From JAVVPL01 sp036655775 (GTDB lineage: Bacteria; Bacteroidota; Bacteroidia; Bacteroidales; P3), in the NCBI GenBank assembly GCA_036655775.1, contig JAVVPL010000066.1, positions 1 to 11,968 on the forward strand: a DNA stretch of 11,968 nt, written 5' to 3'. The notes under the pieces were generated by a model. The model was not told where the DNA came from. It did not search any database and was given only the letters and a program-made list of their open reading frames with translations. Position numbers and translations under genes: made by a program. Below, piece after piece: positions 1 through 7,166 of the stretch (positions are counted from its first letter, which is position 1; each line of letters opens with the position of its first letter).

Positions 1-564
1 GGCACCTCCTTTGAATTAACCGATCTACTCACCAAAGAAGTGCACACTCGAGCCAACTCTGATGAATTGACAGGTGAATTTTTGGTAAGCTTGCCTAGTA
101 AACAAAGCTTTGCTTTAAATGTAGAAAAAGATGGATATTTGTTTTATTCTGAATATATTCATTTGGAAGATACTGCATCCTCCCTCCCTATATACAAAGA
201 AATAGCGCTTTCGCCTATTGCCAAAGGTGAAAATATAGTCTTGCGCAATTTGTTTTTCGCTTTAAATAGTGCGGAATTGCAAACCGAGTCATTTGTAGAA
301 TTGGATAAATTATGGATATTCCTACAAAAAAACTGGGAAATAAGAATTGAAATTAGTGGACATACCGACAATCAAGGCAGCACCACTTACAATCAAACGC
401 TTTCAGAAAATAGAGCTTTGGCTGTAAAAAAATACTTGGAAACCAAAGGTATTCCCGCCTCTCGTTTAACGGCTGTAGGCTATGGATTTAGCAAACCGCT
501 AGACACCAACGACACCCCAGAGGGACGAGCCCAAAATCGAAGAACTGAAATAAAAATATTATAA
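1..564 (+). CDS. OmpA-family outer-membrane/peptidoglycan-binding protein, 5'-truncated
   Basis: The reading frame is open from base 1 with no convincing start (the GTG at 40 lies inside the conserved frame), so this is the last 187 residues of a longer protein. Roughly the first 65 visible residues resemble a carboxypeptidase-regulatory-like beta-sandwich, ending in a segment like LNVEKDGYLFYSE. An OmpA C-terminal domain follows from about residue 80. It has the motif GHTDNQG, then LSENRA, then a terminal NRRTE. D123 and R138 are 15 residues apart, the same spacing as the diaminopimelate-binding Asp/Arg pair of E. coli OmpA, so binding to peptidoglycan is expected. In Bacteroidota such tails usually end long envelope proteins with TPR or beta-propeller repeats; whether this one has them lies outside the window. 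The stop is 1 nt from the next start, so the two genes may be co-transcribed. Confidence 0.9.
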   Translation, partial: GTSFELTDLLTKEVHTRANSDELTGEFLVSLPSKQSFALNVEKDGYLFYSEYIHLEDTASSLPIYKEIALSPIAKGENIVLRNLFFALNSAELQTESFVELDKLWIFLQKNWEIRIEISGHTDNQGSTTYNQTLSENRALAVKKYLETKGIPASRLTAVGYGFSKPLDTNDTPEGRAQNRRTEIKIL

Positions 565-565
565 A

Positions 566-1606
566 ATGAATAAATCCTTTGATCCAAATGCGGCTTGTGT
601 CCCCAATAATCAATATTTTGGATTTCCTTATACTCCTCAAGAAGCCTCACTTTTGTTGCTCGCTGTGCCATGGGAAGTGACTACGTCTTATCAAGAAGGA
701 ACCGCCAAAGGGCCCCAAGCCATTTTGGAGGCATCCTACCAATTAGATTTTTATGATGCAGATATTCCACAGGCATGGAATTTAGGGATAGGGACCTTTC
801 CGTCAGGCACTAGTGATGGAGTAGCTTTAAGTAGTATGAATTTACGTCCATTGGCAAAAAAAATCATTCATTGGACAGAGGAAAACAAAGAAGACGAAAA
901 TTTAGCCGAAGATTTAGCTCTCGTCAATCAAGCCTCTGAAATGCTAAATGATTGGGTATACGAACAGGCACAAGAAGTTTTGCAAAAAGGGAAAAAAATG
1001 GGAATTGTGGGAGGCGATCATAGCGTACCTTTGGGCTATTTGAAAGCTTTAGCCGAAAAATATACAAATTTTGGGATTCTGCACATTGATGCACATGCCG
1101 ATTTACGCAAAGCATACGAAGGATTTACCTATTCGCATGCCTCTATCATGTATAATGCTTTACAAATTCCTTCTTTGAGTTCTTTAGTACAAATAGGACT
1201 ACGCGATATATGTGAAGAAGAAATCAATAGGGCCTCTGCCGACAAACGAATATGGCAATTTTCAGATGCAAATATGCAAGCAAATACATTTAGAGGGATC
1301 ACTTGGGAAAAACAATGTGCTTCTATGCTAGCCCAATTACCTCAAAAAGTATATATTAGTTTTGATATTGATGGATTAGATCCATCCCTTTGTCCACATA
1401 CAGGCACCCCGGTTCCTGGAGGCTTAAGTTATGGACAAGTTGTTTTTTTATTGAAAGATCTCTGGCGTTCAGGTCGTGAAATTATCGGTTTTGACTTATG
1501 TGAAGTAGCTCCTGCGTCAAACGAAGTAAATACGTGGGATGGCAATGTGGGTGCTCGCATTTTATACCTCTTAGGCTGCATTACCTTAGCTTCCAAGGAT
1601 AAATAA
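566..1606 (+). CDS. Agmatinase/arginase-family ureohydrolase
   Basis: A 346-residue ureohydrolase. Family members hydrolyse guanidino groups (agmatine, arginine, guanidinobutyrate or formimidoylglutamate), releasing urea or formamide, with a two-manganese centre. All six expected metal ligands are visible: H152 in GGDHS (149-153), D175, H177 and D179 in DAHAD (175-179), and D267 and D269 in SFDIDGLDP (265-273). E313 in FDLCEVAP fits the conserved acid near the substrate guanidinium. The start is the ATG at 566, 1 nt after the OmpA-like gene, and leads straight into an N-terminal region that looks native (FDPNAA, then PYTPQEA). An insertion at about 105-135 is rich in charged residues. The active site is intact, so an enzyme is expected, but the substrate cannot be decided from motifs; agmatine is the usual annotation for this Bacteroidota form, with formimidoylglutamate the main alternative. 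Confidence 0.93.
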   Translation: MNKSFDPNAACVPNNQYFGFPYTPQEASLLLLAVPWEVTTSYQEGTAKGPQAILEASYQLDFYDADIPQAWNLGIGTFPSGTSDGVALSSMNLRPLAKKIIHWTEENKEDENLAEDLALVNQASEMLNDWVYEQAQEVLQKGKKMGIVGGDHSVPLGYLKALAEKYTNFGILHIDAHADLRKAYEGFTYSHASIMYNALQIPSLSSLVQIGLRDICEEEINRASADKRIWQFSDANMQANTFRGITWEKQCASMLAQLPQKVYISFDIDGLDPSLCPHTGTPVPGGLSYGQVVFLLKDLWRSGREIIGFDLCEVAPASNEVNTWDGNVGARILYLLGCITLASKDK

Positions 1607-1618
1607 AATCTTCTAAAA

Positions 1619-1650
1619 TTGTAGTATTTCAATCTTTTTTTGTACCTTTG
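1619..1650 (+). promoter_or_regulatory. Bacteroidota-type promoter for ssrA
   Basis: TTG at 1619-1621 (-33-like element) and TACCTTTG at 1643-1650 (-7 element) are separated by 21 nt. This fits the phylum consensus TTG...TAnnTTTG. Transcription would begin about 7 nt further on, leaving a leader of roughly 20 nt before the mature tmRNA 5' end at 1678, which RNase P would remove. Confidence 0.75.
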
Positions 1651-1677
1651 TATTCATATACACTCTTTTTTCCTTTA

Positions 1678-2055
1678 GGGACCGACTGGTTTTGACAGCG
1701 AGAAAGTGGGGTGGTAAGCACGCCGAGCGTTGCAATTTTTAGCTCGTAAATCACAAAGTGCATGCCCATTAAACGGCAACAACAATTCTTACGCTCTCGC
1801 AGCCTAGTATTAGATACTACGCATGAGATGCTTCACGGAAAGCCTTGATTGACGGCTCGTCCGACCCGAAGTATAAAACCCCAAAGTCAATATCGAAAGA
1901 AGAAGTGCTTTGAGCTTCTTTTAGAATTTAGAAGATAAGGTGTGGTCTTGGATTGTCTTTTGCCGGTTTCACACTCTAAAATTAAAGAAAGACTAAGCGC
2001 GTAGAAAGCTATTTTGCTGCTTGTTTGGACGGCGGTTCGAATCCGCCCGGTTCCA
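1678..2055 (+). ncRNA. ssrA: Transfer-messenger RNA (tmRNA)
   Basis: tmRNA rescues ribosomes stalled on broken mRNAs and tags the nascent peptide for proteolysis, acting with SmpB. The 5' end GGGACCG (1678-1684) pairs over 7 bp with CGGUUCC (2048-2054). It leads into the tRNA-like sequence ACUGGUUUUGAC, a recognisable tmRNA start. Near the 3' end, UAAGCGCGUAGAAAGC (1994 onward) matches the conserved tmRNA core, and a T-arm with 5-bp stem GGCGG/CCGCC and loop UUCGAAU lies at 2031-2047. The discriminator is A2055. The tag frame at 1775-1807 reads GNNNSYALAA and stops at UAG, with GGC as the likely resume codon. The gene encodes only ACA at the end, so CCA must be added after transcription. The molecule is one-piece; the inter-domain pseudoknots were not folded here. 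Confidence 0.97.
1775..1807 (+). other. tmRNA proteolysis-tag reading frame
   Basis: This frame inside ssrA runs from the likely resume codon GGC to UAG and encodes GNNNSYALAA. The YALAA end is the classic degradation signal recognised by ClpXP and related proteases. The resume codon is assigned by analogy with other tags that begin with G or A; the in-frame codons before it (CCA, TTA, AAC) belong to the upstream recognition region. Confidence 0.85.
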
Positions 2056-2062
2056 CATTCAT

Positions 2063-2101
2063 AAAAAAAGCTCCTTTTCTTTTAGAAAAGGAGCTTTTTT
2101 T
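2063..2101. terminator. Bidirectional rho-independent terminator
   Basis: A perfect 12-bp stem (2069-2080 AGCTCCTTTTCT, 2084-2095 AGAAAAGGAGCT) has a 3-nt loop. It is flanked by A-runs on the left and T-runs on the right, so both strands give a hairpin followed by U residues. It lies 8 nt after the tmRNA end and 14 nt after the stop of the minus-strand NifX-like gene, so it can end both converging transcripts. Confidence 0.93.
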
Positions 2102-2115
2102 ATGGTTTGGAGATT

Positions 2116-2484
2116 TTAGTGATGATTACAAACATGTCCCTCTTCATGTCCAGCACAATGTACATCAGTTTCGGTAATTTTTCCTGCTAAGAAGTTTTTG
2201 ACTACTTCTTCCACATTGCCTGAACATCCACCATACACCTTGATACCACTATTGGCTAAAACATTTACAGCCCCCATACCCATGCTACCGGCAAGCATAA
2301 TACTAACCCCTTTAGAAGCTAAAATAGGGGCTATATTACTTTTGCAGCCACAACCTTCAGGAGAAGGCATGTTTTCTTTAGTTGCAATTGTGTGATCGTC
2401 ATTAATAGTGAATATAGTGTAATATTCACAATGTCCAAAATGGTCATCGACCTTAGATTCTCTAGTTGGAAGTGCAATTTTCAT
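2116..2484 (-). CDS. NifX/NifB-type iron-molybdenum cluster-binding domain protein
   Basis: A 122-residue protein of the dinitrogenase iron-molybdenum cofactor domain family, whose single-domain members are small soluble proteins that bind or carry metal clusters. The start MKIALPTRESKVDDHFGHC matches the family N-terminus, with the conserved DxHFGHC-like segment at 14-19. The middle has GSMGMGA (66-72), and GGCSG (85-89) closes the fold. The Cys residues at 19, 45, 47, 87, 110 and 119, plus a His-rich tail (H109, H113, H117, H121, H122), suggest metal or Fe-S binding. No other nitrogen-fixation gene is present, so a nitrogenase role is unlikely; a general cluster carrier or metal-handling role is inferred. 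The gene begins 12 nt after crcB ends and is probably co-transcribed with it. The ATG at 2484 is the only sensible start. Confidence 0.88.
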   Translation of the reverse strand: MKIALPTRESKVDDHFGHCEYYTIFTINDDHTIATKENMPSPEGCGCKSNIAPILASKGVSIMLAGSMGMGAVNVLANSGIKVYGGCSGNVEEVVKNFLAGKITETDVHCAGHEEGHVCNHH

Positions 2485-2496
2485 AATATTTTATTT

Positions 2497-2877
2497 TTAT
2501 TTTTTTATCATTTTGGTTGCAAAGTAGCCTATTCCCGTCATTCCTATACATACTGCCACACTGCCTACGGCATAAAGTGCGGCCAAACCGTAAGCTCCTC
2601 GATTAATTAGCAACAAACTGTCATTAGTAAAAGCCGAAAAAGTGGTAAAACCACCACAAAAACCAATCACAAACAAAAAACGAATATAATGTTGTTGATT
2701 ATTTCCTAGCATTCCTAAGGCAATTCCTATAAGTAAACTCCCAATAAAATTAACTACAAAAGTTCCTAAAGGAAATCCTACATTTTGCCAACAACCATCT
2801 ACTAAACTTTGTGCATAATACCGTAAGAGTGAGCCTATCCCCCCTCCTAAAAAAACTAATAGTGCATTTTTGAACAT
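2497..2877 (-). CDS. crcB: Fluoride channel of the CrcB/Fluc family
   Basis: A 126-residue membrane protein with four predicted helices (about 4-24, 35-57, 64-84 and 97-120). The family forms dual-topology dimers that export fluoride passively through two pores. Diagnostic features are GGGIGSLLRY (11-20) with the conserved Arg19, the GTFVVN segment with Asn43, and GGFTTFS (75-81), which contains the phenylalanines lining the fluoride path and the helix break forming the central sodium site. The length is typical. The ATG at 2877 is chosen: a TTG at 2907 would add ten unconserved residues and would overlap the promoter -7 element. It is the first gene of a two-gene unit with the NifX-like gene. 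No fluoride riboswitch fits in the short leader. Confidence 0.93.
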   Translation of the reverse strand: MFKNALLVFLGGGIGSLLRYYAQSLVDGCWQNVGFPLGTFVVNFIGSLLIGIALGMLGNNQQHYIRFLFVIGFCGGFTTFSAFTNDSLLLINRGAYGLAALYAVGSVAVCIGMTGIGYFATKMIKK

Positions 2878-2896
2878 CGGATTAAAATTTAATGTA

Positions 2897-2904
2897 CAAA
2901 GATA
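2897..2904 (-). promoter_or_regulatory. Putative -7 element for crcB
   Basis: The minus strand reads TATCTTTG here, matching TAnnTTTG. It lies 19 nt before the crcB ATG, implying a leader of only about a dozen nucleotides. No clean TTG is seen 19-22 nt upstream, so the -33 side is weak. This position also argues against the longer TTG start of crcB. Confidence 0.5.
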
Positions 2905-2929
2905 CAAAATCTTGAACTGATTTAAAACT

Positions 2930-2943
2930 ATATTCTAGAATAT
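2930..2943. promoter_or_regulatory. 14-bp perfect palindrome, possible operator
   Basis: ATATTCTAGAATAT equals its own reverse complement. It lies 26 nt upstream of the putative crcB -7 element, so it touches or just precedes the -33 region. It is also 142 nt before the efflux adaptor gene. The symmetry suits a dimeric regulator, but no regulator gene is adjacent and AT-rich DNA yields chance palindromes, so the function is only inferred. Confidence 0.35.
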
Positions 2944-3014
2944 TTAACTTCTCCCCCCAATTTCAGTTTAATCCTAGCGGCTTTAGTTTTGATTTTAGCA
3001 GTTTCGGTAATTTC

Positions 3015-3048
3015 TTTGCATAAAAAAAAATGTAAAGCACTACTTTTA
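3015..3048 (+). promoter_or_regulatory. Possible promoter of the efflux operon
   Basis: TTTG at 3015-3018 and TACTTTTA at 3041-3048 are 22 nt apart. The -7 side differs from TAnnTTTG at the last base. It is the best candidate before the adaptor gene and would give a leader of about 30 nt. Confidence 0.35.
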
Positions 3049-3084
3049 TAGCCAATTTACAATTCTATTTTAAATTAAAACACA

Positions 3085-4119
3085 ATGAAATTTATTTTAT
3101 ACTTCGGTCTATTGGCAATGTGTGTCGCATGCCAATCGTCTGATAACAAAGAAAGAGAGCAATCTAAAATTATTAAAATTGAAGAAGTTCAACTCAATAA
3201 AAGGGCTTCTGTAAAGGAATTTCCGTTTATAGCTCAACCTTTTAGAACTTCTCAATTATCATTTCGAGTCAGTGGCCCCCTTAGGCATTTGGATGTATAT
3301 GCAGGTAATTATTATCATCAAGGAAGTTGTATCGCTGAAATTGATCCTCGGGATTTTAAAATTCGCAAACAAAGTGCGCAAGCTCTGTATCAACAAGCGC
3401 AAGCAGAGTTTGAACGAATTGAAATTTTATATACAAAACAGGCAATTTCGGCAAGTACATACGAAAAAGCAAAAAGGGAGTACACCTCTGCCAAGATGGC
3501 TTTAGAAAATGCAAGCAACGAATTGAACGACACTAAATTAAAAGCACCTTTTAATGGATATATCGGAGCCGTATATATAGAAAATTACCAAGAGGTAAAG
3601 GCTAGTCAAGCCGTAGTTTCTCTAGTGGATGTCGATCAATTAAAATTAGAAATTTACGTAACTCAAGAAGTGGCTTTCCGTGCACAAGAACTTAAAACGC
3701 TGAGTTTGTGTTTTGATGCACAAACTCATAAAATGTATACTGCCAAAATTATAGAAATATCAAAAAGTACAACGCAAAATAATCTATCGTATTTACTCAC
3801 CGCTGTGCTACCCAATAAGGATGGCAAACTTTTGGCAGGCATGTCGGGAAAAGTTTTTTTTGACCTTTCTTCCGATTCTCCACAAAACCAATTAATGATT
3901 AGGCAAAGTGCCGTATGTCATCGACCTTCTGAAGGGGATTATGTATGGGTAGTCAATCCCAACACAAAAAAAATACAAAAAAAAGCGGTCAAAATAGGTG
4001 ATTTAGAAGAAAATGGACAAGTAATCGTAAAAGAAGGTTTACAAAAAGGCGATCTTCTAGCAGTGAGTGGACTTCGTTTTCTCTCAGAAGGAATGAAAGT
4101 AAAACTTGTACGCAAATAA
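3085..4119 (+). CDS. RND efflux periplasmic adaptor (membrane fusion lipoprotein)
   Basis: A 344-residue adaptor linking an inner-membrane RND pump to an outer-membrane channel. Residues 1-15 form a short signal sequence and C16 (in CVACQSS) is a likely lipidation site, although Cys at -3 is atypical for a lipobox. A lipoyl-like half domain lies at about 57-92 (LSFRVSGPL, then GSCIAEIDPRDF). A helical hairpin rich in Ala, Gln and Glu follows at 93-150, then the second lipoyl half (KLKAPFNGYIGAV, 151-163). A beta-barrel occupies about 186-262, ending in GMSGKV, and a membrane-proximal domain follows (VKIGDLEENGQVIVKEGLQ, 302-320). The hairpin is of ordinary length for the family. It is the first gene of the operon, 8 nt from the pump gene. 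The substrate is unknown. Confidence 0.94.
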   Translation: MKFILYFGLLAMCVACQSSDNKEREQSKIIKIEEVQLNKRASVKEFPFIAQPFRTSQLSFRVSGPLRHLDVYAGNYYHQGSCIAEIDPRDFKIRKQSAQALYQQAQAEFERIEILYTKQAISASTYEKAKREYTSAKMALENASNELNDTKLKAPFNGYIGAVYIENYQEVKASQAVVSLVDVDQLKLEIYVTQEVAFRAQELKTLSLCFDAQTHKMYTAKIIEISKSTTQNNLSYLLTAVLPNKDGKLLAGMSGKVFFDLSSDSPQNQLMIRQSAVCHRPSEGDYVWVVNPNTKKIQKKAVKIGDLEENGQVIVKEGLQKGDLLAVSGLRFLSEGMKVKLVRK

Positions 4120-4127
4120 ACAATACA

Positions 4128-7100
4128 ATGAAAGTGGTAAAATATTTTTTAAAGAATAAATCGGTAACGATTTTACTTTTACTGTTTATATTTATAGGTG
4201 GTATTTTTGCTTATGTCAAGATGGGAAAATTAGAAGATGCTCCTTTTACCATCAAACAAGCCTTAGTATTAACATCTTATCCTGGAGCTTCCCCTTCCGA
4301 GGTACAGGCCCAAGTTACGGATGTACTTGAAGAGGCTATTCAATCTTTAGGCGAAGTTTATTTTTTAAAAACAGAAAATAGAGCAGGTATTTCCAAAATC
4401 ACCGTTTATCTAAAAAAAGAAATTCGTGCGGATGAAATGCAACAAATTTGGGATAAGTTGAGACGTAAAGTCAATGATGCACAATCTAAACTTCCCAAAG
4501 GAGCGGGTCCTTCGGTCGTCAATGATGATTTTGGAGATGTTTTAGGGGTGTTTTATGGTTTAACTGGGGATACCTATACCTATAGAGAATTAGAAGCACA
4601 GGCCAAAGTGATAAAAAATGATCTTTTGAAAATCAAAGATGTATCTAAAGTTGAAATTTATGGGATTCAAACACCTACCATTGAGGTTTTGGTCAATCCA
4701 TCGGTATTGTCGATACGTGGAATTACTACGCAAGATATAGCACAAGCATTTGAAAGTCAAAACAAAGTAGTAGATGCAGGGGCTATTGAAACGGAGGAAA
4801 ATAGATTGCGTATCGAATCTACAGGCAATTTTTATTCTTTAGACGATATTCGTAATCTCACTTTGATTTCAAAAACAGGCGAACATTTTAGACTCGCCGA
4901 TATTGCGCAAATTAAAGAAAGCTATCAAACGCCTACGCAAAGCATGATGCGTATAAATGGGAAAGCGGCTTTAGGAATTGCTATTTCTACGGTTCCTACA
5001 GGAAATGTAGTAGATATGGCAGAATTAGTAAAAGAACGCATGGATTTTTTCGCCCAAACTATGCCCGAAGGTTTTAGCATAGAAACAATCTATGATCAAG
5101 GACATGAATCAGCCATAGCCAATGAAGGGTTCATTCTCAATTTGATTATTTCGGTGATCACAGTAGTGGCCATTTTATTGTTTTTTATAGGATTGAAAAA
5201 TGGTATTTTGGTAGGTAGTGGTTTAATTTTCGCTATTTTTGCGACACTCTTAGTCATGCTTTCTTCTGGAATTGCCTTACAACGAATGTCGCTGGCCGCT
5301 ATTATTATAGCTATGGGGATGTTGGTTGATAATGCCATCGTGGTATCCGATTCGGTACTGGTAAATATGCAAAAAGGAATGCGCAAACGGGTAGCTATTT
5401 TACGTGCATGTTCTTCTACGGCTTTGCCTCTTTTATCCGCAACCGTGATAGCAATTCTTACATTTATGCCCATTTACTACTCGCCTCATATTACGGGCGA
5501 ATTACTCTCGTCTTTAGTGATTGTAATCGGGGTCTCCTTGCTTTTTAGTTGGGTATTTGCACTTACTCAAACCCCTTTTTTCATGCAAGAATTTGTTCGT
5601 CGTCCACGTCCCAACGAATTGAAAACCGTGCTTTTCGGAGGGAAAATTTATGATAAATTTCGGGCCTCTTTACGTTTTGTTATTCGACACAAATATATAG
5701 CTGTAAGTTCTGTCGTTGGTATGCTGTGTCTATCGGCTTGGAGTTTTGTATCTATTCCTAAAGTGTTTGTACCCTCGCTCGATAAAGCCTATTTTACAAT
5801 TGATATGTGGCTTCCTGAAGGCGAACGAATCGAAAAAACGGATCAAATGGCCAATGCAATAGCGGACTATATTCAAACCTACAAGGAAACTGAAATGGTA
5901 TCGACCTATATAGGACGAACACCCCCTCGCTACTATTTATCCAATGTGGCTTTTGGCCCCCAATCTAATTATGCGCAAATTTTGGTTAAATGCAACTCGT
6001 CTAAACAATCACGTAAACTACATGCGTTATTGCAAGACTCCTTATTTGTCAAATATCCAGAGCCTCTTTTGAAAGTAAACAAATTTGAACTTAGTCCACT
6101 TACCGAAGCTCTTATAGAGGCTAGGTTTTTAGGGCCCGATCCTGCCGTATTGGATTCGTTGACCTCTTTAGCCATAGAAATTATGCGCAAAAATCACAAA
6201 GTGGCCGATGCCCGTAACGAATGGGGAAATATGACTCAAATCATTCGACCTATTTACGATCCCATTAAAGCAGGCGCTTTAGGAATTAGCAAATCAAACT
6301 TAATGGAATCTGTCAAATCTATACAAGATGGACTTCCTGTGGGTATTTATAGAGATAATGAAAAAAAAGTAGCCGTAGTTCTTAAATCGGATACGAAAAT
6401 CACCGATTTAAATAGTTTAGGTAATTTTTCGGTATGGAATGGGGTGCAATCCGCTCCTTTATCCCAACTAAGCAAGGGAATTGAAATTACGTGGGAATAT
6501 CCACAAATACGCACCTATAATCGACAAATTTCAATGGCAGCAATGTGTGGGGTTAAATCGGGCTATACCATGGCCGAAGTACATAAAGAAATTCGCCAAG
6601 AAATAGAAAACATTGCACTACCTACGGGTTATAGTTTTTTTTGGGATTCACAATATAAAGATCAAAATGAAGGCCTACAAGCCTTGATCAAATTTTTTCC
6701 CTTAGCCTTTCTGATACTAATTGTAATCTTAGTGGCTTTATTTGGCAATTTCAAAGAACCTTTGATCATTCTTTGTATTTTACCTTTGTCCTTGATTGGC
6801 GTGGCCATCGGATTATACTTGACGGGCTTTGATTTTGGATTTTTCTGTATTGCGGGTTGGCTGGGTTTATTGGGAATGATTATCAAAAATGTAATTGTCT
6901 TAATTGATGAAATCAATGTGCAGCATAGAAGTGGCATTGCACTCTATACATCTATTATTGAAGCCACGGTATCTAGAACCCGACCTGTGCTCATGGCCGC
7001 TACTACCACTATTTTTGGCATGATTCCACTTTTATTTGATGTAGCTTTTGGCGGAATGGCCGCTACAATTATTTTTGGATTGAGTTTTGCCACTTTATTG

Positions 7101-7166
7101 ACTTTATTTATCACTCCTGTGCTCTATACGATGTTTTACAATGTAAAAGAAAATAAATCATGTTAA
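4128..7166 (+). CDS. RND efflux pump, AcrB-like inner-membrane permease
   Basis: A 1012-residue proton-driven exporter of the hydrophobe/amphiphile RND type, with full family length. Helix TM1 spans about 11-30 and is followed by a large periplasmic loop with the porter motif YPGASPSEVQ. TM2-TM6 follow (about 334-483), then the second periplasmic half (about 546-845), then TM8-TM12 to the C-terminus. The proton-relay segment in TM4 reads GMLVDNAIVV, so D401 is present but the second acid of the classic AcrB Asp-Asp pair is N402. The TM10 lysine is present as K920 in IIKNVIVLIDE. It lacks the charged TM4 signature typical of heavy-metal CzcA pumps, so organic compounds such as drugs or detergents are more likely substrates than metals. 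The stop overlaps the next gene by 7 nt, indicating tight coupling. Confidence 0.95.
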   Translation: MKVVKYFLKNKSVTILLLLFIFIGGIFAYVKMGKLEDAPFTIKQALVLTSYPGASPSEVQAQVTDVLEEAIQSLGEVYFLKTENRAGISKITVYLKKEIRADEMQQIWDKLRRKVNDAQSKLPKGAGPSVVNDDFGDVLGVFYGLTGDTYTYRELEAQAKVIKNDLLKIKDVSKVEIYGIQTPTIEVLVNPSVLSIRGITTQDIAQAFESQNKVVDAGAIETEENRLRIESTGNFYSLDDIRNLTLISKTGEHFRLADIAQIKESYQTPTQSMMRINGKAALGIAISTVPTGNVVDMAELVKERMDFFAQTMPEGFSIETIYDQGHESAIANEGFILNLIISVITVVAILLFFIGLKNGILVGSGLIFAIFATLLVMLSSGIALQRMSLAAIIIAMGMLVDNAIVVSDSVLVNMQKGMRKRVAILRACSSTALPLLSATVIAILTFMPIYYSPHITGELLSSLVIVIGVSLLFSWVFALTQTPFFMQEFVRRPRPNELKTVLFGGKIYDKFRASLRFVIRHKYIAVSSVVGMLCLSAWSFVSIPKVFVPSLDKAYFTIDMWLPEGERIEKTDQMANAIADYIQTYKETEMVSTYIGRTPPRYYLSNVAFGPQSNYAQILVKCNSSKQSRKLHALLQDSLFVKYPEPLLKVNKFELSPLTEALIEARFLGPDPAVLDSLTSLAIEIMRKNHKVADARNEWGNMTQIIRPIYDPIKAGALGISKSNLMESVKSIQDGLPVGIYRDNEKKVAVVLKSDTKITDLNSLGNFSVWNGVQSAPLSQLSKGIEITWEYPQIRTYNRQISMAAMCGVKSGYTMAEVHKEIRQEIENIALPTGYSFFWDSQYKDQNEGLQALIKFFPLAFLILIVILVALFGNFKEPLIILCILPLSLIGVAIGLYLTGFDFGFFCIAGWLGLLGMIIKNVIVLIDEINVQHRSGIALYTSIIEATVSRTRPVLMAATTTIFGMIPLLFDVAFGGMAATIIFGLSFATLLTLFITPVLYTMFYNVKENKSC

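Larger units (their letters stand above)
2908..3084. other. Intergenic region between crcB and the efflux operon
   Basis: With the crcB leader this divergent gap spans 207 nt (2878-3084). It holds the crcB promoter, a 14-bp palindrome at 2930-2943, a nine-A run at 3022-3030, a weak promoter for the efflux operon, and a minus-strand open stretch (2928-3056) without an ATG that may be a gene remnant. No RNA structure or repeat beyond these was seen. Confidence 0.6.

Noticed and set aside
1429..1632. A minus-strand open frame over the end of the ureohydrolase gene
   Set aside because: It overlaps the conserved metal-binding C-terminal part of the sense gene and runs into the ssrA promoter; no domain is recognisable.
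2116..2484. A nitrogen-fixation locus
   Set aside because: Only a single NifX-like domain is present, with no nif structural or cofactor genes nearby; such stand-alone proteins occur widely in non-fixing bacteria.
2878..2907. A longer crcB start at the TTG (2907)
   Set aside because: The extra residues are not like the family N-terminus, the TTG overlaps a good -7 promoter element, and the ATG at 2877 gives the typical protein length.
2878..2930. A fluoride riboswitch upstream of crcB
   Set aside because: The predicted leader is about a dozen nucleotides, too short for the pseudoknotted fluoride aptamer, and no matching conserved segments were seen.
5096..5473. A minus-strand open frame inside the RND pump gene
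   Set aside because: It is antisense to a highly conserved transmembrane region and its product is of low-complexity character with no recognised domain; it reflects the codon bias of the real gene.
4128..7166. A heavy-metal (CzcA-type) RND exporter
   Set aside because: The TM4 region reads GMLVDNAIVV rather than the CzcA-type pattern, and no metal-binding His-rich segment is seen in the adaptor.
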